This document shows, piece after piece, positions 17,384 through 25,842 of a stretch of 64,000 nt of DNA. Source of the DNA: Burkholderiales bacterium (lineage in GTDB: Bacteria > Pseudomonadota > Gammaproteobacteria > Burkholderiales > Ga0077523); contig JALHMS010000012.1 of NCBI GenBank assembly GCA_022843925.1, positions 62,001 to 126,000 on the forward strand, written 5' to 3'. The notes beneath the pieces are model-generated. The model saw only the letters and a program-made list of their open reading frames with translations, did not search any database and was not told the DNA's origin. The position numbers and the translations under genes are program-made. The first letter of the stretch is position 1. Every line of letters begins with the position of its first letter.

Positions 17384-18418
17384 ATGGACCACGGATTCCC
17401 TGACCGCCGGCGCCGTTTCGTAGGGGCTGTCGGCGCTCTCGTCGTCGGTGCCGGCATGGCGCCGGCGAGGGCGGCGGGCCGCACCGGTCTCGTCAGCGGC
17501 GAAGCCCTCGCGCGGTACGGCTTCTCCGACGGTCATCCGTTCGGCATCGACCGCCAGGGCGCCTTCCTCGCCGAGGCGCGTCGTCGAGGACTTCTGGACC
17601 GCGCCGTGGCGATCGCGCCCGCTGCGGCGGCCAGCCGCGATGTCCTGATGCGCTTCCATACGGACGACCATGTCGATCGGGTGGCCCGCGCCGAAGCCGA
17701 CGGCCTCCGTTGGCTCGACAAAGGCGACACCCCTGTCTTCCCGGGGGTCTACGAGGCATCGGCAGTCGTCGTGGGCAGCGCCGTGGCGTCCCTCGACCGC
17801 GTGATGCGCGGCGAGTGCCTGCGAACCCTGCAGCCGATCGGAGGGCTGCACCACGCCAGCCGCAGCGGCGCCGCCGGCTTCTGCGTCTTCAACGACGTCG
17901 GGGTGGTCATCGAGACCCTCCGGGCGGTGTACGGCGTGCGGCGCGTCGCCTACATCGACATCGACGTGCACCACGGCGATGGCGTCTTCTACGCGTTCGA
18001 GGAGGACCCCGACCTGATCTTCGCCGACATCCACGAGGATGGCCTTCACCGCTATCCCGGCACGGGGCACGCCCATGAGATCGGTCGGGGTGCGGCCGCC
18101 GGCACGAAGATCAATCTGCCACTCCCCCGCGGTGCCGGCGACGACGCGTTCCTCGCCGCTTGGTCCCGGGCCGAGGCACACCTCGATCGCCATGCGCCGG
18201 AGTTCATCGTCCTCCAGTGCGGTGCCGACGGACTGGCAGGGGATCCCCTCGCGGATCTCGCCCTCTCGCCGCGGGTCCATCGCCATGTCGCCACCCGCCT
18301 TCGCGTGCTGGCGGATCGCCACGCCGGCGGACGCCTGATGGCCTTCGGCGGGGGTGGTTACGATCGCAAAAACATCGCGGCCGCGTGGTGCGAGGTGCTG
18401 GCTGCGCTGATCGACTGA
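17384..18418 (+). CDS. HDAC-superfamily deacetylase with Tat-like signal
   Basis: A 344-residue histone-deacetylase/acetoin-utilisation-fold protein with a complete zinc site: H156-H157, DIDVHHGDG (D194, H196), the GADGLAGDP aspartate and the GGGGYD tyrosine. Bacterial members deacetylate polyamines or small amides. The N-terminus reads DRRRRFVGAV followed by a hydrophobic stretch to about residue 30 ending PARA, a twin-arginine type signal. ATG 17384 is chosen for GGAGG about seven bases upstream. An exported member of this normally cytosolic family would be unusual. A hairpin at 18438-18458 may end the transcript. Confidence 0.85.
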   Translation: MDHGFPDRRRRFVGAVGALVVGAGMAPARAAGRTGLVSGEALARYGFSDGHPFGIDRQGAFLAEARRRGLLDRAVAIAPAAAASRDVLMRFHTDDHVDRVARAEADGLRWLDKGDTPVFPGVYEASAVVVGSAVASLDRVMRGECLRTLQPIGGLHHASRSGAAGFCVFNDVGVVIETLRAVYGVRRVAYIDIDVHHGDGVFYAFEEDPDLIFADIHEDGLHRYPGTGHAHEIGRGAAAGTKINLPLPRGAGDDAFLAAWSRAEAHLDRHAPEFIVLQCGADGLAGDPLADLALSPRVHRHVATRLRVLADRHAGGRLMAFGGGGYDRKNIAAAWCEVLAALID

Positions 18419-18437
18419 AGCGGCACCCGCACGGTGC

Positions 18438-18458
18438 GGTGCGAAAGCGAGTCGCACC
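18438..18458. repeat. Inverted repeat upstream of the sigma-54 promoter
   Basis: GGTGCGA and TCGCACC flank a 7-base spacer, 20 bases after the deacetylase stop and about 85-105 bases upstream of the sigma-54 elements. It may be a weak terminator hairpin or an enhancer-type site for a sigma-54 activator. There is no T-run, which slightly favours the second reading. Confidence 0.4.
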
Positions 18459-18522
18459 AAGGTGTGCGCCAGGTCCCCGGAGCCCCAGGGAGCGAGCCTG
18501 TGTGATGCATTGCACCATCCGG

Positions 18523-18538
18523 TGGCACGGGCGTTGCC
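18523..18538 (+). promoter_or_regulatory. Sigma-54 (-24/-12) promoter
   Basis: TGGCAC at 18523-18528 and TTGC at 18534-18537 are separated by five bases, so the invariant GG and GC have the canonical ten-base spacing. Only the last position (C instead of A/T) deviates. Transcription would start near 18549, leaving about 37 bases of leader with CAGGAG before ATG 18587. The promoter would drive the PP2C phosphatase gene. Confidence 0.7.
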
Positions 18539-18586
18539 AAGGCACACTCTCGGCGCAAACGCTCACGAACCGACAGGAGAATCCCG

Positions 18587-19417
18587 ATGACCGCCGCCGT
18601 CACGCCATCGCCAGGCGCGCTCGCCCCGCCTCCCACGGACACCGGAATCGCGATCGGTGCCGCGCAGGCCGGTCAGCGCCTCGTGCTGCGCGTGGGCTGC
18701 GCGTCGGGCACGCCGCCCGGGAAGATCAACGAGGACTTCCACGGTCTTGCGTCCACCGAGCCGATCGACGGACACGGCGTCGTTCTTGCGCTGGCGGACG
18801 GTATCGGGGGCGACGGGGCCGGACGGCAGGCTGCCGAGATCGCGGTACGCACGCTCCTGTCCGACTATCCGGCGACACCCACGTCGTGGCCCGTCACGCG
18901 TGCGCTCGACCGGCTCCTGCGCGCCGTCAACGAGTGGCTGCACAGCGAGGGGCAGCGGCACCGGGACGCCGAGGGCTTCATCGCGACCATGTCGGCGATC
19001 GTGTTCCGCGAGGGTCACTATCATCTGGCCCATGTCGGCGACACCCGCGTCTACCGCCGGCGCGGATCCGTGCTGAAGCAGCTGACGACCGATCACGTGT
19101 GGCCCCGGCACGACCTCCGGCACGTGCCCAAGCGCGCGCTCGGGCTCGATTCGCATCTGGTCGTGGACTACGCCGAGGGCGAACTGTTGTGCGGCGACAC
19201 CTTCCTGATCGTCTCCGATGGCGTGTGGGAGGTGCTGGGCGAGCCACGCCTCCAGGCGGTCCTGGTGGCCCAGCGTGAGCCGGAGTGCGCGGCGGATGCG
19301 CTCGTGACCGAGGCGCTGGCCCAGCAGGCGCGCTACATGGGGCGCAATGACGCATCGGCCCTCGTGGTGCGGGTCGATCCGGAGACCCCCGAGGCCGTCC
19401 CCGGAAGCTTTTCGTAA
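18587..19417 (+). CDS. PP2C-type serine/threonine phosphatase
   Basis: A 276-residue soluble PP2C phosphatase. The metal-binding motifs are in order: [41 protein letters not shown] and [10 protein letters not shown] near the C-terminus. The first 30 residues are proline/alanine-rich and probably disordered. It has no receiver, FHA or kinase domain and no Ser/Thr kinase gene beside it. The ribosome site AGGAG precedes ATG 18587. Expression is probably sigma-54 dependent given the promoter at 18523. Confidence 0.87.
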   Translation: MTAAVTPSPGALAPPPTDTGIAIGAAQAGQRLVLRVGCASGTPPGKINEDFHGLASTEPIDGHGVVLALADGIGGDGAGRQAAEIAVRTLLSDYPATPTSWPVTRALDRLLRAVNEWLHSEGQRHRDAEGFIATMSAIVFREGHYHLAHVGDTRVYRRRGSVLKQLTTDHVWPRHDLRHVPKRALGLDSHLVVDYAEGELLCGDTFLIVSDGVWEVLGEPRLQAVLVAQREPECAADALVTEALAQQARYMGRNDASALVVRVDPETPEAVPGSFS

Positions 19418-19524
19418 GTCACTGCGGCGTATGGGGATTCGTGATGGGTGTGGGTGTCGCGCCGGCGGCCCCTCGGGGTACAATCCGGGTCCTTTCCCTG
19501 CACGAGCTCACCAAGGAGACAGAC

Positions 19525-20106
19525 GTGGAACACACGCTTCCGGCCCTGCCCTATGCCATGGACGCCCTCGCGCCCCACATCTCGAAGGAGACCTTCGAGT
19601 TCCATTACGGCAAGCACCACCAGGCCTACGTGACGAACCTGAACAACCTCATCAAGGGCACGGAGTTCGAGAACCTCGGGTTGGAAGACATCGTGCGCAA
19701 GTCGAGCGCCGGCATCTTCAACAACGCCGCCCAGGTCTGGAACCACACGTTCTTCTGGCACAGCATGAAGCCCAACGGTGGTGGCGAACCCACCGGCGCC
19801 CTGGCCGCGGCAATCAACGCCAAGTGGGGCACGTTCGCCGCGTTCAAGGAAGCCTTCACCAAGAGCGCGGTCGGCAACTTCGGTTCCGGTTGGACTTGGC
19901 TCGTGAAGAAGGCCGACGGCACCGTCGACATCGTCAACACGAGCAATGCCGGCACCACGCTCACTTCCGGTGACAAGGCGCTGCTGACGATCGACGTGTG
20001 GGAGCACGCGTACTACATCGATTTCCGCAATGCCCGCCCGAAGTTCGTCGAGACGTTCCTGAACTCCCTGGTCAACTGGGACTTCGCGGCACAGAACTTC
20101 GCCTGA
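19525..20106 (+). CDS. sodB: Superoxide dismutase, iron type
   Basis: A 193-residue cytosolic superoxide dismutase. [33 protein letters not shown] and [12 protein letters not shown] carry the metal ligands and second-shell residues; the FFW and length favour iron over manganese. The start is GTG 19525 with AGGAG ten bases upstream, giving the usual N-terminus [21 protein letters not shown] at 19479-19484 is a likely -10. A long terminator hairpin follows. Confidence 0.95.
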   Translation: MEHTLPALPYAMDALAPHISKETFEFHYGKHHQAYVTNLNNLIKGTEFENLGLEDIVRKSSAGIFNNAAQVWNHTFFWHSMKPNGGGEPTGALAAAINAKWGTFAAFKEAFTKSAVGNFGSGWTWLVKKADGTVDIVNTSNAGTTLTSGDKALLTIDVWEHAYYIDFRNARPKFVETFLNSLVNWDFAAQNFA

Positions 20107-20217
20107 CCGCCGCCCGCGTCGGCGGGTGGCCCAGCTGATCCGACGCGATGTCGGGCTGCCTCGTCCGGTCGGATGACCTGACGACGCAGCCCGGCCCGAC
20201 GGCAGCCGATGTCGGAC

Positions 20218-20254
20218 AAGACGATGCCCCGCCTCGCGCGGGGCATCGTCTTTT
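20218..20254 (+). terminator. Strong terminator after sodB
   Basis: A perfect 13-bp stem (GACGATGCCCCGC and its complement, extended by two A-T pairs) closes a 5-base loop and runs into TCTTTT. It separates sodB from the signalling island. Confidence 0.9.
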
Positions 20255-20376
20255 CGGGCGCCCGGTTTCTCGCGAAAGGGGCGGGACGGACGATGGTCAT
20301 CCGCTCGCGCAGCTCAAGATGGCTTTGCCGCAGACGTTACGGGAACGTCCCGACCTGGCCTCGACCGAACCCCCAC

Positions 20377-23300
20377 ATGCACCCGTCGTCTCCCGCGGAG
20401 CGCACTCCCCGCCAACCGATGGAGCATCGCCTCGCCTCTGCCATCGGTGTGGCCGGCCTGGTGCTCGTCGCGGGTGTGGCCGTGACGGCAGGCTGGTGGG
20501 TCCACGAACGCGACGTCCGCGGTGAACTGCATCGCCAGATGTTCGATGCCACCGCCGAAGCGGTCGCCCGCCGCCTGGACGATCGTATCGGGGATCATCG
20601 ACAACGGCTCCGCCTGGTCGGGGAGGCCCTGGGCACGAGTCGGAACGATCGCCTCCCCCGCTCGACGTCGCCGGTGATCGCGGGACGATCCGGGCTGGAA
20701 TCGAGCGGTCTCGTCTGGGCCGCTCCCCCGATCGCCGGGGAGACGGGCGCCGACGGCATCGTGGTCGGCCCCCTCCGCGGGACCGGGCCCGCAGCCGATC
20801 CCCATTTCGAGCTTCTCCTGCCCGCCGCGGATGGTGGACCGGCACTGGCGGATCGCCTGCCCCTGCGGGCTCTGCTCCAGGAAGCGCTCTCTGGCGCCGA
20901 GGACAGCATCGCGGCGCGCCTTGCCGCCGGACGAGACTCTTCCGGTGTCTCCGGCGACGCGATGCGGCGGGCGTTGTCCCGCGAACCGCGACACCGCCTC
21001 TCGCGACCGATCCTCAATGGCGGTCCCGGCTGGACCCTGGAACTCTGGTCCACACCGGGGAGCGACGCGCTTCAGGCCAGCCAGCAGGACGCCGTTTGGG
21101 CCTGGGGCACCGCGTTGTCCGTCCTGCTCGCCGGAGCATGCTTCGCCATCGTCGTCCGGCGCAGGCCCGAGACCGTGCCTCCGGCGGTGCCGGCGTCCGC
21201 CAGCTCCGCCCCGTCCCTGCGCAACGCCGTCGACGCCATCCCGGCCCCGCTGATCCTGCTCGACCGCGACCTGCGCATCACCCATCTGAATCGTGACGCG
21301 TGCGTCGCCCTCGGCGTCGAGGACGGTGCCGATCCCGCCGCCGCGTGGGATGCCCGACTGCATCCGGAGGACCGGGAACGCGTCCACACCCTCACCCGCG
21401 CCTCGGCCGACCTGGCGGACGGCAGCGAGATCGAGTTCCGCCTGCGGATGGCCGACGGCAACTTCCGTTGGGTCGCCATCCGTCGGCAACCGAACGCATC
21501 CGCCGGCGACAGCCGGGACGCCCACGTGGCGCTGATGATCGACCTGGACGACAGGCATCGCGCCGAGGCGCTGAGGGAGGAGGGGCGAAGATTCCTCGCG
21601 AACCTGATCGATGCCATTCCCACGCCGCTTCTCGTCAAGGATGCCGGCCACCGGTTCCTGCTGCTCAACCGTGCCGCCCTCGCCTGGACCGGTTGGCACG
21701 CTGCGGAGACGATCGGCCGCAGCGACCGCGATCTGCAGCCCCCCGAGGTGGCCGAGGAACTCATCGCCTTCGACCGTCGGGCGATGGCCTCGGCGGAGCC
21801 CGTCACCTGTGAGCGCACCTTCCGTCTGCCCGGCAACGTCGTGAAGCAGGCACAGGTCCACGAGGCGGGCTTCGATCTGCCCGACGGCGGGCGCGGAGTC
21901 GTGCTCGCGTATCGCGATCTCACCGAGGAGCGCCGGCTCGGCGACCAACTGCGCGAGAACCTCGCGTTCGAGCGTGCGATCCAGGAGAGCGCGAGCTGCG
22001 CGATCGTCTCGACGGACCCGCGCGGCTTCGTCTGCAGCGTGAACGCGGGCGCCGAACGCATGCTCGGCATCGACCGCGGCTCGCTGTCCCGGGTGGCGCT
22101 GACCGACCTCGTCGACATCGGTGCGCTCGCGGAGGTCCGGGTGCACGGTGTCGGGGATCCGGCCGCGGCGTTCTCGCAGCTGGTCGCGCGGGCGGGCGAG
22201 GGCCTGCTCCTGGACCGTGAGCTCACGCTGATGCGCAGCGACGGGGATATCGTCCATGTCACGGCCTCGATCACGCCGATGCGTGATGCCGGCGGCGCGG
22301 TGCGCGGCTTCGTGTTCGTCGCGCACGACACGTCGTCCCGGCGCCAGGCGGAGATGGCACGCGAGGAGACGCAGCACATCCTCGAGACCGTGCTGAACGC
22401 GCTGCCCGTCGCGGTGTTCGCGAAGGACGAGTCGTCCCGTCTCGTGCTCGCGAACGATGCCGTCGCCCACCTGCATGGCCGGTCGCGCGAGGCGATGCTC
22501 GGCTCGCGCGACGACGATCTCCACGACGAGGCCGACGCCCGGCGGCTTCGCGACGAGGATCGTCTGCTCTTCGCCGGCGGCCCGATGCTGCTCACGGAGG
22601 AGTCCTTCGAGCAACCGGGTCAGGGAACGCGATGGATGCGGCGGACCAAGCGTCTGGTGTCGCTGCGCGATGGGCGCCGCATCCTGGTCGGCTCGCTCAC
22701 GGACATCACGTCGACCCGCGAGGCCGATCGGGAGATCGAGCGCCATCGCGCCTTCCTCCGCGCGATCATCAACGCGGTTCCGCACCACATCCACGTCACG
22801 GATTCGCAGCATCGACGCCTGCTTGCCAACGATGCCTTCTCCGCGTGGCTCGGCGCGTCCTCGAACGGCGTGCAGGCGACCGACGATCCCGACATCGCGG
22901 CGCGACTGCAGGCGGATCGCGAGGAGGATGCGCGCGTCCTGGCCGACGGGGCGTCGATCCTCGTCGAGGGGGAACTGCAGAGTCCCACGGGCGATATCGG
23001 TTGGTGGCTGCGCTCGAAGACGCGGCTCGTGCTGCCCGACGGTTCACGCTACGTGGTCGGGGTCACGATGGACATCACCGCCCAGCGCGCCGCGGTGCGG
23101 GAGATGGCGCGCCAGCGCGCGTTCGTCACGCGCATCCTCGATTCCCTGCCGAACCCTGTCTACGTGAAGGACGCCGATCAGGGCTGGGTGCTCGTCAATC
23201 GTGCGTTCGCCGCGCTGGTCGGTGTCGAGCCATCCGAACTCGCGGGGCGGGCCGCCGACGCCGTGACGCCGTTGGCGGCCGTGGCCGACATGCGGGAGGA

Positions 23301-25251
23301 CGATCGCATCGTGCTGCGCAGTCGCCGTCCGTACGCCGGCGAGCGGCGCATCGCCCGTCCGGGCCGCGCCGACGCGTGGTTCCTCGAGAGCAAGGTGTGT
23401 GTCGAACAGGCCGACGGCGAGCCCTACCTCGTGGCCGCACTCGTCGATATCACCGAGCAGAAGCGCGCGGAGCAGGCTCTCGTGCGCTCGACCCGCCGGC
23501 TGCAGTTGCTGAACGATCTCTCGGGCGAGGACGCCATGCGCATGCCCCTCCCGGTCCTGGCGCGCGAGGTCGTGGAAGGCACCGCGCAGATCTTCGCGAG
23601 CGAGCGGGTCGGCCTGCTCGCACTGTCCGGCGGCGGCAGCACGAGTGCGCTCCTGCACGTCGTCGCGCCACCGGGCATGGCGCTTCCCGCGGAGGCCGCC
23701 GACCGGTGCGGCATCTGTCCCGGCGTGCTCACCGCCCTTTCGCATTCGCGCGCGGTCTGCATTCCGGACGTGCAGCGCGATCCGCGGACCGCACCCCATG
23801 CCGAGGCGCTGGCCGCCGCCGGCGTCCGCGCACTCCTGGCGGCGCCGTTGAAGGTGGCGGGCGAACTGCGAGCGGTGCTGTTCATCGAGCGCTCCGATGT
23901 CCGGACATGGCACGCCGATGACAGCGATGTGCTGGTCGAGGTCGCGGAAGCGGTGTCCGTCGCGCTGGCGACGCAGGAATCGGAAGCGAGTCGCCGGCTC
24001 GCGGAACGCGCCCTGCAGGAGAGCGAGTCGGTCCTGAGCGCCACGGTATGGGCTTCCGAGCTCGGGGTCTGGACGTGGCACGCGCGGACCAATGGCGTGC
24101 GCTTCTCCCCCCAGTACAAGCGCCAGCTCGGGTTCGAACCCGACGAGTTTCCCGATACGTTCGAGGCGTGGCGCGCCCAGGTGCATCCCGACGATCTCCA
24201 GCGCGTGCTGGACGAACTGCAGCGGGTGGTGGCGTCGGGCGAGGATCGGTTCCAGGCGGAGATGCGCCTGCGGCATCGCGATGGCGGCTGGCGGCACATC
24301 GTGTCGCGGGCCCAGGTCCAGCGCGATGGCGACGTCGGCAACGTCCGGCTGGTCGGCGGTCACATCGACGTGACGGAGTTCCGTCAAGCCCAGGACGCCC
24401 TGCGCCGCCACCGCGACGAGCTGGAGCAGATCGTCGCGGAGCGCACCCGGCAGCTGACGCTCGCGAAGGAATCGGCCGAGGCCGCGAATCGCGCGAAGTC
24501 CGAGTTCCTCGCGAACATGTCGCACGAACTGCGCACGCCGATGCACGCGATCCTGTCTTTCTCTCGACTCGGCATGGAGCGCGCGGCCGGCACGGACGAG
24601 GCGCCGCAGCGCATCGGCAAGTATCTGGGCCGCATCAACGAGAGCGGGGAGCGCCTGCTCACGCTGCTGAACGATCTGCTGGACCTCTCGAAGCTCGAGG
24701 CCGGGCGGATGTCGTACGAGTTCGCGCGGCACGACCTGCGCGAGGTGGTCGAGGCGGCCGTGATCGAACTGCACGCCCTGGCGCGCGAGAAGGACATCAC
24801 GCTCGACGTGGTGGCGGGCTTCCAGCCCGAGTACGCGGTCTGCGACGCACTGCGCATGGGGCAGGTGATCCGCAATCTGCTGGGCAATGCGATCAAGTTC
24901 ACACCGGGTGGCCGGCGCGTCACGGTCGAGCTGGCGACCGAGGCCGGCGGACTGGCGGATTCCGACGGATCCGGCGCGCCGCGCGAGGCGGTGCGCCTCA
25001 CCGTCAGCGACGAGGGCATCGGTATCCCGGAGGCCGAACTGCAACTGGTGTTCGAGAAGTTCGCGCAGAGCAGCGCCACGAAGACGGGCGCCGGCGGCAC
25101 CGGCCTCGGGTTGTCGATCTCGCGGGAGATCGTGATGCAGCACGGGGGGCTGATCCGCGCGGAGCCGGCACCGGGCGGCGGTGCGGCGTTCGTGGTGATC
25201 CTGCCGCGCGAGCGGCTCGCGGCCGGCGACGAAGGGCGTTCGGTGGCGTAG
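20377..25251 (+). CDS. Multi-PAS/GAF membrane sensor histidine kinase (kinase 1)
   Basis: About 1624 residues. TM1 lies near residues 18-41 and TM2 near 240-261, enclosing a roughly 200-residue periplasmic region of no recognised family. Then come PAS domains starting near 281, 406, 530, 667, 791 and 914, a GAF domain (about 1041-1190), a PAS_3 domain (about 1218), and the HisKA H-box NMSHELRTPMHAI with H1383. The ATPase shows NLLGNAIKFT, DEGIGIP and GAGGTGLGLSI. There is no receiver domain, so a separate regulator must take the phosphate. The start is uncertain (ATG 20377 or 20419); earlier in-frame ATGs lie in or just after the sodB terminator. Several PAS copies share the pattern NALPVxVxxKD, a sign of internal duplication. 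Confidence 0.9.
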   Translation: MHPSSPAERTPRQPMEHRLASAIGVAGLVLVAGVAVTAGWWVHERDVRGELHRQMFDATAEAVARRLDDRIGDHRQRLRLVGEALGTSRNDRLPRSTSPVIAGRSGLESSGLVWAAPPIAGETGADGIVVGPLRGTGPAADPHFELLLPAADGGPALADRLPLRALLQEALSGAEDSIAARLAAGRDSSGVSGDAMRRALSREPRHRLSRPILNGGPGWTLELWSTPGSDALQASQQDAVWAWGTALSVLLAGACFAIVVRRRPETVPPAVPASASSAPSLRNAVDAIPAPLILLDRDLRITHLNRDACVALGVEDGADPAAAWDARLHPEDRERVHTLTRASADLADGSEIEFRLRMADGNFRWVAIRRQPNASAGDSRDAHVALMIDLDDRHRAEALREEGRRFLANLIDAIPTPLLVKDAGHRFLLLNRAALAWTGWHAAETIGRSDRDLQPPEVAEELIAFDRRAMASAEPVTCERTFRLPGNVVKQAQVHEAGFDLPDGGRGVVLAYRDLTEERRLGDQLRENLAFERAIQESASCAIVSTDPRGFVCSVNAGAERMLGIDRGSLSRVALTDLVDIGALAEVRVHGVGDPAAAFSQLVARAGEGLLLDRELTLMRSDGDIVHVTASITPMRDAGGAVRGFVFVAHDTSSRRQAEMAREETQHILETVLNALPVAVFAKDESSRLVLANDAVAHLHGRSREAMLGSRDDDLHDEADARRLRDEDRLLFAGGPMLLTEESFEQPGQGTRWMRRTKRLVSLRDGRRILVGSLTDITSTREADREIERHRAFLRAIINAVPHHIHVTDSQHRRLLANDAFSAWLGASSNGVQATDDPDIAARLQADREEDARVLADGASILVEGELQSPTGDIGWWLRSKTRLVLPDGSRYVVGVTMDITAQRAAVREMARQRAFVTRILDSLPNPVYVKDADQGWVLVNRAFAALVGVEPSELAGRAADAVTPLAAVADMREDDRIVLRSRRPYAGERRIARPGRADAWFLESKVCVEQADGEPYLVAALVDITEQKRAEQALVRSTRRLQLLNDLSGEDAMRMPLPVLAREVVEGTAQIFASERVGLLALSGGGSTSALLHVVAPPGMALPAEAADRCGICPGVLTALSHSRAVCIPDVQRDPRTAPHAEALAAAGVRALLAAPLKVAGELRAVLFIERSDVRTWHADDSDVLVEVAEAVSVALATQESEASRRLAERALQESESVLSATVWASELGVWTWHARTNGVRFSPQYKRQLGFEPDEFPDTFEAWRAQVHPDDLQRVLDELQRVVASGEDRFQAEMRLRHRDGGWRHIVSRAQVQRDGDVGNVRLVGGHIDVTEFRQAQDALRRHRDELEQIVAERTRQLTLAKESAEAANRAKSEFLANMSHELRTPMHAILSFSRLGMERAAGTDEAPQRIGKYLGRINESGERLLTLLNDLLDLSKLEAGRMSYEFARHDLREVVEAAVIELHALAREKDITLDVVAGFQPEYAVCDALRMGQVIRNLLGNAIKFTPGGRRVTVELATEAGGLADSDGSGAPREAVRLTVSDEGIGIPEAELQLVFEKFAQSSATKTGAGGTGLGLSISREIVMQHGGLIRAEPAPGGGAAFVVILPRERLAAGDEGRSVA

Positions 25252-25286
25252 GAGATGGCGCGGCTTCGGGCATCCCGCCCGAGACT

Positions 25287-25718
25287 TCACCGATTGGCAG
25301 GCAGCGCGGCGAGCCCCTTGACCCGGTCGCCGGGTCGGATGCCCCGCTTGCGGAACCAGCCGACATTCGCCTCGATCGACCAGGCCGCGTTGCCCTTGGA
25401 GGCATGCACGTCTTCAGTGAGGGGCAGCATGTCCTCGATGTTGAGGATGCGTCCGTCGGCGCCGACGAATGCCACCGACAGCGGGATCAGCGTGTTCCGC
25501 ATCCACATCGCCTGCGGCCCCGGCTTGTCGTACGTGAAGACCATGCCTTGGTCCTCGCCCAGGCTGCGGCGATGCATGAGTCCGAGGCGTCGCTCGGCCT
25601 CGGTGCCCGCCACTTCCACCCTGAGGGTGTGACCGCGGATCTCCAGGGGGAAGGTGAAGAGCGGGTCCGCCCGCCCGGTCAGCCCGAAGACCAGCCCGAC
25701 GAGCCCGGCCAGTGTCAT
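25287..25718 (-). CDS. DUF192 exported protein
   Basis: A 143-residue protein with an N-terminal hydrophobic signal (LAGLVGLVFGL) and the DUF192 fold: VEVAGTEAERRLGLMHR, QAMWMRNTLIPLSVAFV and NIEDMLPLTED. The family is widespread, periplasmic and of unknown function. It lies in opposite orientation between kinase 1 and kinase 2, facing kinase 1 with 35 bases between stops and divergent from kinase 2. The long upstream extension of this frame is a shadow of kinase 2. Confidence 0.85.
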   Translation of the reverse strand: MTLAGLVGLVFGLTGRADPLFTFPLEIRGHTLRVEVAGTEAERRLGLMHRRSLGEDQGMVFTYDKPGPQAMWMRNTLIPLSVAFVGADGRILNIEDMLPLTEDVHASKGNAAWSIEANVGWFRKRGIRPGDRVKGLAALPANR

Positions 25719-25842
25719 CAAGGCGCCGCGTCGCCGCGCCGTAAAGCCATGGAGCGGACCGACCTCGAACGTCTCGTCCCGACCTGCCGGCCGCGACCCC
25801 GCCGGCCCGCAGCTTCCACGGCCCTCCAACCCCGGACCTTCG

